Positions 61,887 to 64,000 of a stretch of 64,000 nt of DNA are shown here, piece by piece. The stretch lies in NCBI RefSeq assembly GCF_023703795.1, contig NZ_CP098518.1:2418001-2482000 (forward strand). The letters are read 5' to 3'. The translations under genes and the position numbers were made by a program. The first letter of the stretch is position 1, and every line of letters starts with the position of its first letter. The notes under the pieces were generated by a model. The model was given only the letters and a program-made list of their open reading frames with translations. It was not told the origin of the DNA and did not search any database. This DNA comes from Haloplanus sp. HW8-1 (GTDB taxonomy: Archaea; Halobacteriota; Halobacteria; Halobacteriales; Haloferacaceae).

Positions 61887-64000
61887 ATGGAGCCTGAGAT
61901 CGACAGTAATCGACGGGACCCCATCCTCGAACTCGAAGCAAACATTCGGGTACTCTATATCAAAAACGATGGGTGCAATACTCTAGAATGGTCAGAGCGC
62001 CTGGAGCGGGTAAACGACTCGTTCGACGTAACGATTAAATTCGATTTTGAGGTGGCGCTCAAAAATATTCACGACACACCCGTGGATTGTGTCCTCTGCG
62101 ACTACGATCTGGAGGAATCGAACGGGTTGAGAGTATTAGAACGAGTCAGAGAGTTCGATTCAGAGTTGCCGTTCATACTGCTCACAGACGATGGGGACGA
62201 GGACATCGCTAGCGACGCGATCTCGGCCGGCGTCACAGACTATTTCCAAAAAAATCGGGAGGAGAATCAATTGGAAGTGCTGGCAAACTGCATTGAGAGG
62301 GTCGTTGAGCGATATCACTCTCAAAGAGCCGTCAAACGAGAGCGCGTACATCGCGATGCTCTGTTTGAGAACACGCCTGATCCAATCGTCAGGGTGACGT
62401 TCGACGCCCAAACACCCGAAATTGTCGACGTCAACGCCGCCTTCGAGGCGGTATTCGGGTTTGAAGAGGAGGCGGTTATCGGCTCCAGCATTCGAGACGT
62501 CATCGTTCCTGATTCGGAGCAAGTAGAGCATCGCTCGATCCGCGATGACGTAGTCGAAGGGGCACCGGTCGAGACAGAGGTTCGTCGGCAGACGAACGCT
62601 GGCATTCGACAATTCAAGCTCCGAGTCATCCCGATAGACGGGGCCAACGGGGTTCGTGGTGCGTACGCGTGGTACACAGATATCACCGAACAGAAGCAGT
62701 ACGAGGAACGTCTCGAGAGCTTGAATGAGGCGGGCCAGAATCTGATGACCGCCACTACCGAGACAGAGGTCGCGAATATCACAGTCAAAATCGCTCAAGA
62801 GGTTCTCGAACAGCCACTGACGGCGATGTGGTCGTTCGACGCAGATGCGGAGGTCCTCCGCCCGCTAGCTGCTACTGACGCCGCGACCGAACTGAATGGT
62901 TCCCGCGACGTTGGCAACGCGATCGGGAAGATTCCGGCTGGCACCACTGAGATCAACATATTCCACGAAGGCAAGCTGACAGAGATCGAGGATTACAGTT
63001 CGGTCGAGAACCCGGCCCACCCCGATACACCACTTGGAACGATCCTGATCGCGCCACTCGGTCGTCACGGGCAACTCCACATCGGATCCCGGACTGTCCA
63101 GCCGTTCGACGACACAACGCGCGACCTCGTGGAGATCCTGTGTCAGAATGCGGAAGCAGCACTTGAGCGTGTGCATCGTGAACAGACGCTGAGTAATCTC
63201 AGCGAATTGACCAGCGAACTAGTACAAGCGTCGTCGACCGAGGATGTCGTAACGGTCGCAGCCGAGGCCGGAAGTGAGATTCTGGAGTTGCCGTACACGC
63301 ACGTCTACCTGACTAACGACGACGGCGAGGTGCTGGAACCCGTAGCGGTAACAGACGCGACGCGCAATCGGTTTGGCGAGCTACCACGATTCCAACGGGG
63401 AGAGGGGCTGTTCTGGGAGACAATTTCGGCCGGGGAGGTTCGTCTCTACGACGACGTCCAGACCAAGCCCGGATTGGCGAGCGACGTTCCGTTCCGTGGG
63501 GCGGTCATCGCACCCCTCGATAAGAGGGGCGTGTTCGCGAGCGGGTCTCTGCAGCCCGCGGAGTTCAATGCGTTCGACAAAAAACTCGTCTCGATACTGG
63601 CAGCGACTACCGTAGAGGCTCTCAATCGGGCCGAACGCGAACAGCGGTTACGCGATCGTGAGCAGGAACTGAAGCGTGCCAGAGATCAATTCCAATCGGT
63701 GTTCGAACATAGCAACGACGCCATCATGATTTTCGACCCAGATGCCGACGAAGTACTTGAGGCGAACCCGCAAGCGAGCGAGTTGCTGGGCCACTCCTAT
63801 GAGGAACTCCTCTCGATGGGACCGTCTGATATCCATCCCGAGGAGATGGACCAGTTTCGGGCGTTCCTCGATACAATCCGCACGGAGGGTAGTGGTCGGA
63901 CGGACAAAATCTCTTGTCTCACGGAGTCTGGTGAGTACGTCTCGGCGGAGATCTCCGCCTCAACGCTGGAATTCGGTGGTCGTGATAGTGTTCTAGCCCT
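61887..64000 (+). CDS. REC-PAS-GAF-GAF-PAS sensor protein, truncated by window end
   Basis: Starts at ATG 61887 and stays open for 704 codons to the edge. An N-terminal receiver (residues about 20-135) has Asp72 in CVLCDYDLEESNG, but the acidic pocket is weak (RVLYIKNDGCN with a single Asp), so phosphorylation is uncertain. A PAS domain follows (LFENTPDPIVRVTFD to WYTDITEQK), then two GAF-like domains (about 275-430 and 435-590) and another PAS (FEHSNDAIMIFDPDADEVL). A kinase domain is expected beyond the window. Similar layout to the sensor at 12644. Confidence 0.83.
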   Translation, partial: MEPEIDSNRRDPILELEANIRVLYIKNDGCNTLEWSERLERVNDSFDVTIKFDFEVALKNIHDTPVDCVLCDYDLEESNGLRVLERVREFDSELPFILLTDDGDEDIASDAISAGVTDYFQKNREENQLEVLANCIERVVERYHSQRAVKRERVHRDALFENTPDPIVRVTFDAQTPEIVDVNAAFEAVFGFEEEAVIGSSIRDVIVPDSEQVEHRSIRDDVVEGAPVETEVRRQTNAGIRQFKLRVIPIDGANGVRGAYAWYTDITEQKQYEERLESLNEAGQNLMTATTETEVANITVKIAQEVLEQPLTAMWSFDADAEVLRPLAATDAATELNGSRDVGNAIGKIPAGTTEINIFHEGKLTEIEDYSSVENPAHPDTPLGTILIAPLGRHGQLHIGSRTVQPFDDTTRDLVEILCQNAEAALERVHREQTLSNLSELTSELVQASSTEDVVTVAAEAGSEILELPYTHVYLTNDDGEVLEPVAVTDATRNRFGELPRFQRGEGLFWETISAGEVRLYDDVQTKPGLASDVPFRGAVIAPLDKRGVFASGSLQPAEFNAFDKKLVSILAATTVEALNRAEREQRLRDREQELKRARDQFQSVFEHSNDAIMIFDPDADEVLEANPQASELLGHSYEELLSMGPSDIHPEEMDQFRAFLDTIRTEGSGRTDKISCLTESGEYVSAEISASTLEFGGRDSVLA

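Noticed and set aside
1-64000. CRISPR array or provirus
   Set aside because: No regularly spaced repeats, cas genes, capsid, terminase or integrase genes were seen.

Overview
This window is chromosomal DNA from an extremely halophilic archaeon (class Halobacteria). The evidence is high GC, very acidic proteins, many promoters whose TATA-like box sits about 25 bases before the start codon (leaderless transcripts), and marker genes: archaeal primase small subunit with a GINS51 subunit, a rod-determining-factor (RdfA) protein beside an archaea-specific SMC-related protein, HTH-10/Bat-type and HxlR regulators, halocyanin-like copper protein, and USP-fused transporters. The genus cannot be fixed from the sequence alone; a Haloferacales-type genome is a guess. 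No tRNA, rRNA or CRISPR array was seen.

Layout. 1-11.3 kb is conserved core: priS-gins51, a secreted metalloprotease, fumC-bolA, rdfA-sph, an RHH-like protein and mutY. 11.3-18.1 kb is a lower-GC accessory stretch: an IS1595-family element, a 1367-residue multi-PAS sensor kinase and two cupin paralogues around an 82-bp duplicated sequence. 18.1-23.4 kb holds a lipoprotein whose 3' end is made of repeated DNA, and an APC permease-USP fusion, a stand-alone USP and a zinc ribbon, bracketed by 48-bp direct repeats. 23.4-25.2 kb is an HTH-10 regulator with an alpha/beta hydrolase, followed by an 80-nt near-perfect palindrome. 25.3-26.8 kb is a TnpB-only IS200/IS605-type element. 26.9-31.7 kb has two HxlR regulators alternating with exported proteins, including a cupredoxin fused to a long unknown domain. 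A second, non-autonomous IS200/IS605-like element (273 bp) interrupts a glutaredoxin-like gene at 33.9-34.4 kb.

35.5-49.9 kb is a redox and small-thiol neighbourhood: two disulfide reductases resembling mycothione reductase, a TrxR-like flavoprotein, glutaredoxin, a carboxymuconolactone decarboxylase-like protein, an ABM protein, DsrE, a TauE/SafE permease, a soluble chemotaxis-type transducer, and an apparent polyhydroxybutyrate-mobilising operon (3-hydroxybutyrate dehydrogenase plus a patatin-like depolymerase). 50-55 kb has a DUF3179 protein, a decayed merA 3' end, an Old Yellow Enzyme, and a full MerA-type reductase with the terminal Cys-Cys pair divergent from a Cys-rich HxlR regulator. 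55-61.6 kb is one long minus-strand run in which a Rieske-fused ThDP enzyme precedes a Rieske-fused glutamate-synthase-like FMN protein, then a small protein, DHFR, an M20 peptidase and a TauE/SafE permease. The window ends inside another REC-PAS-GAF sensor protein.

The most interesting items are the paired Rieske fusions at 57.8-61.6 kb, the TnpB element plus its small relative with a reconstructable empty site, the MerA/HxlR/decayed-merA region, the duplicated mycothione-reductase-like enzymes, and the repeat-flanked permease-USP cassette.
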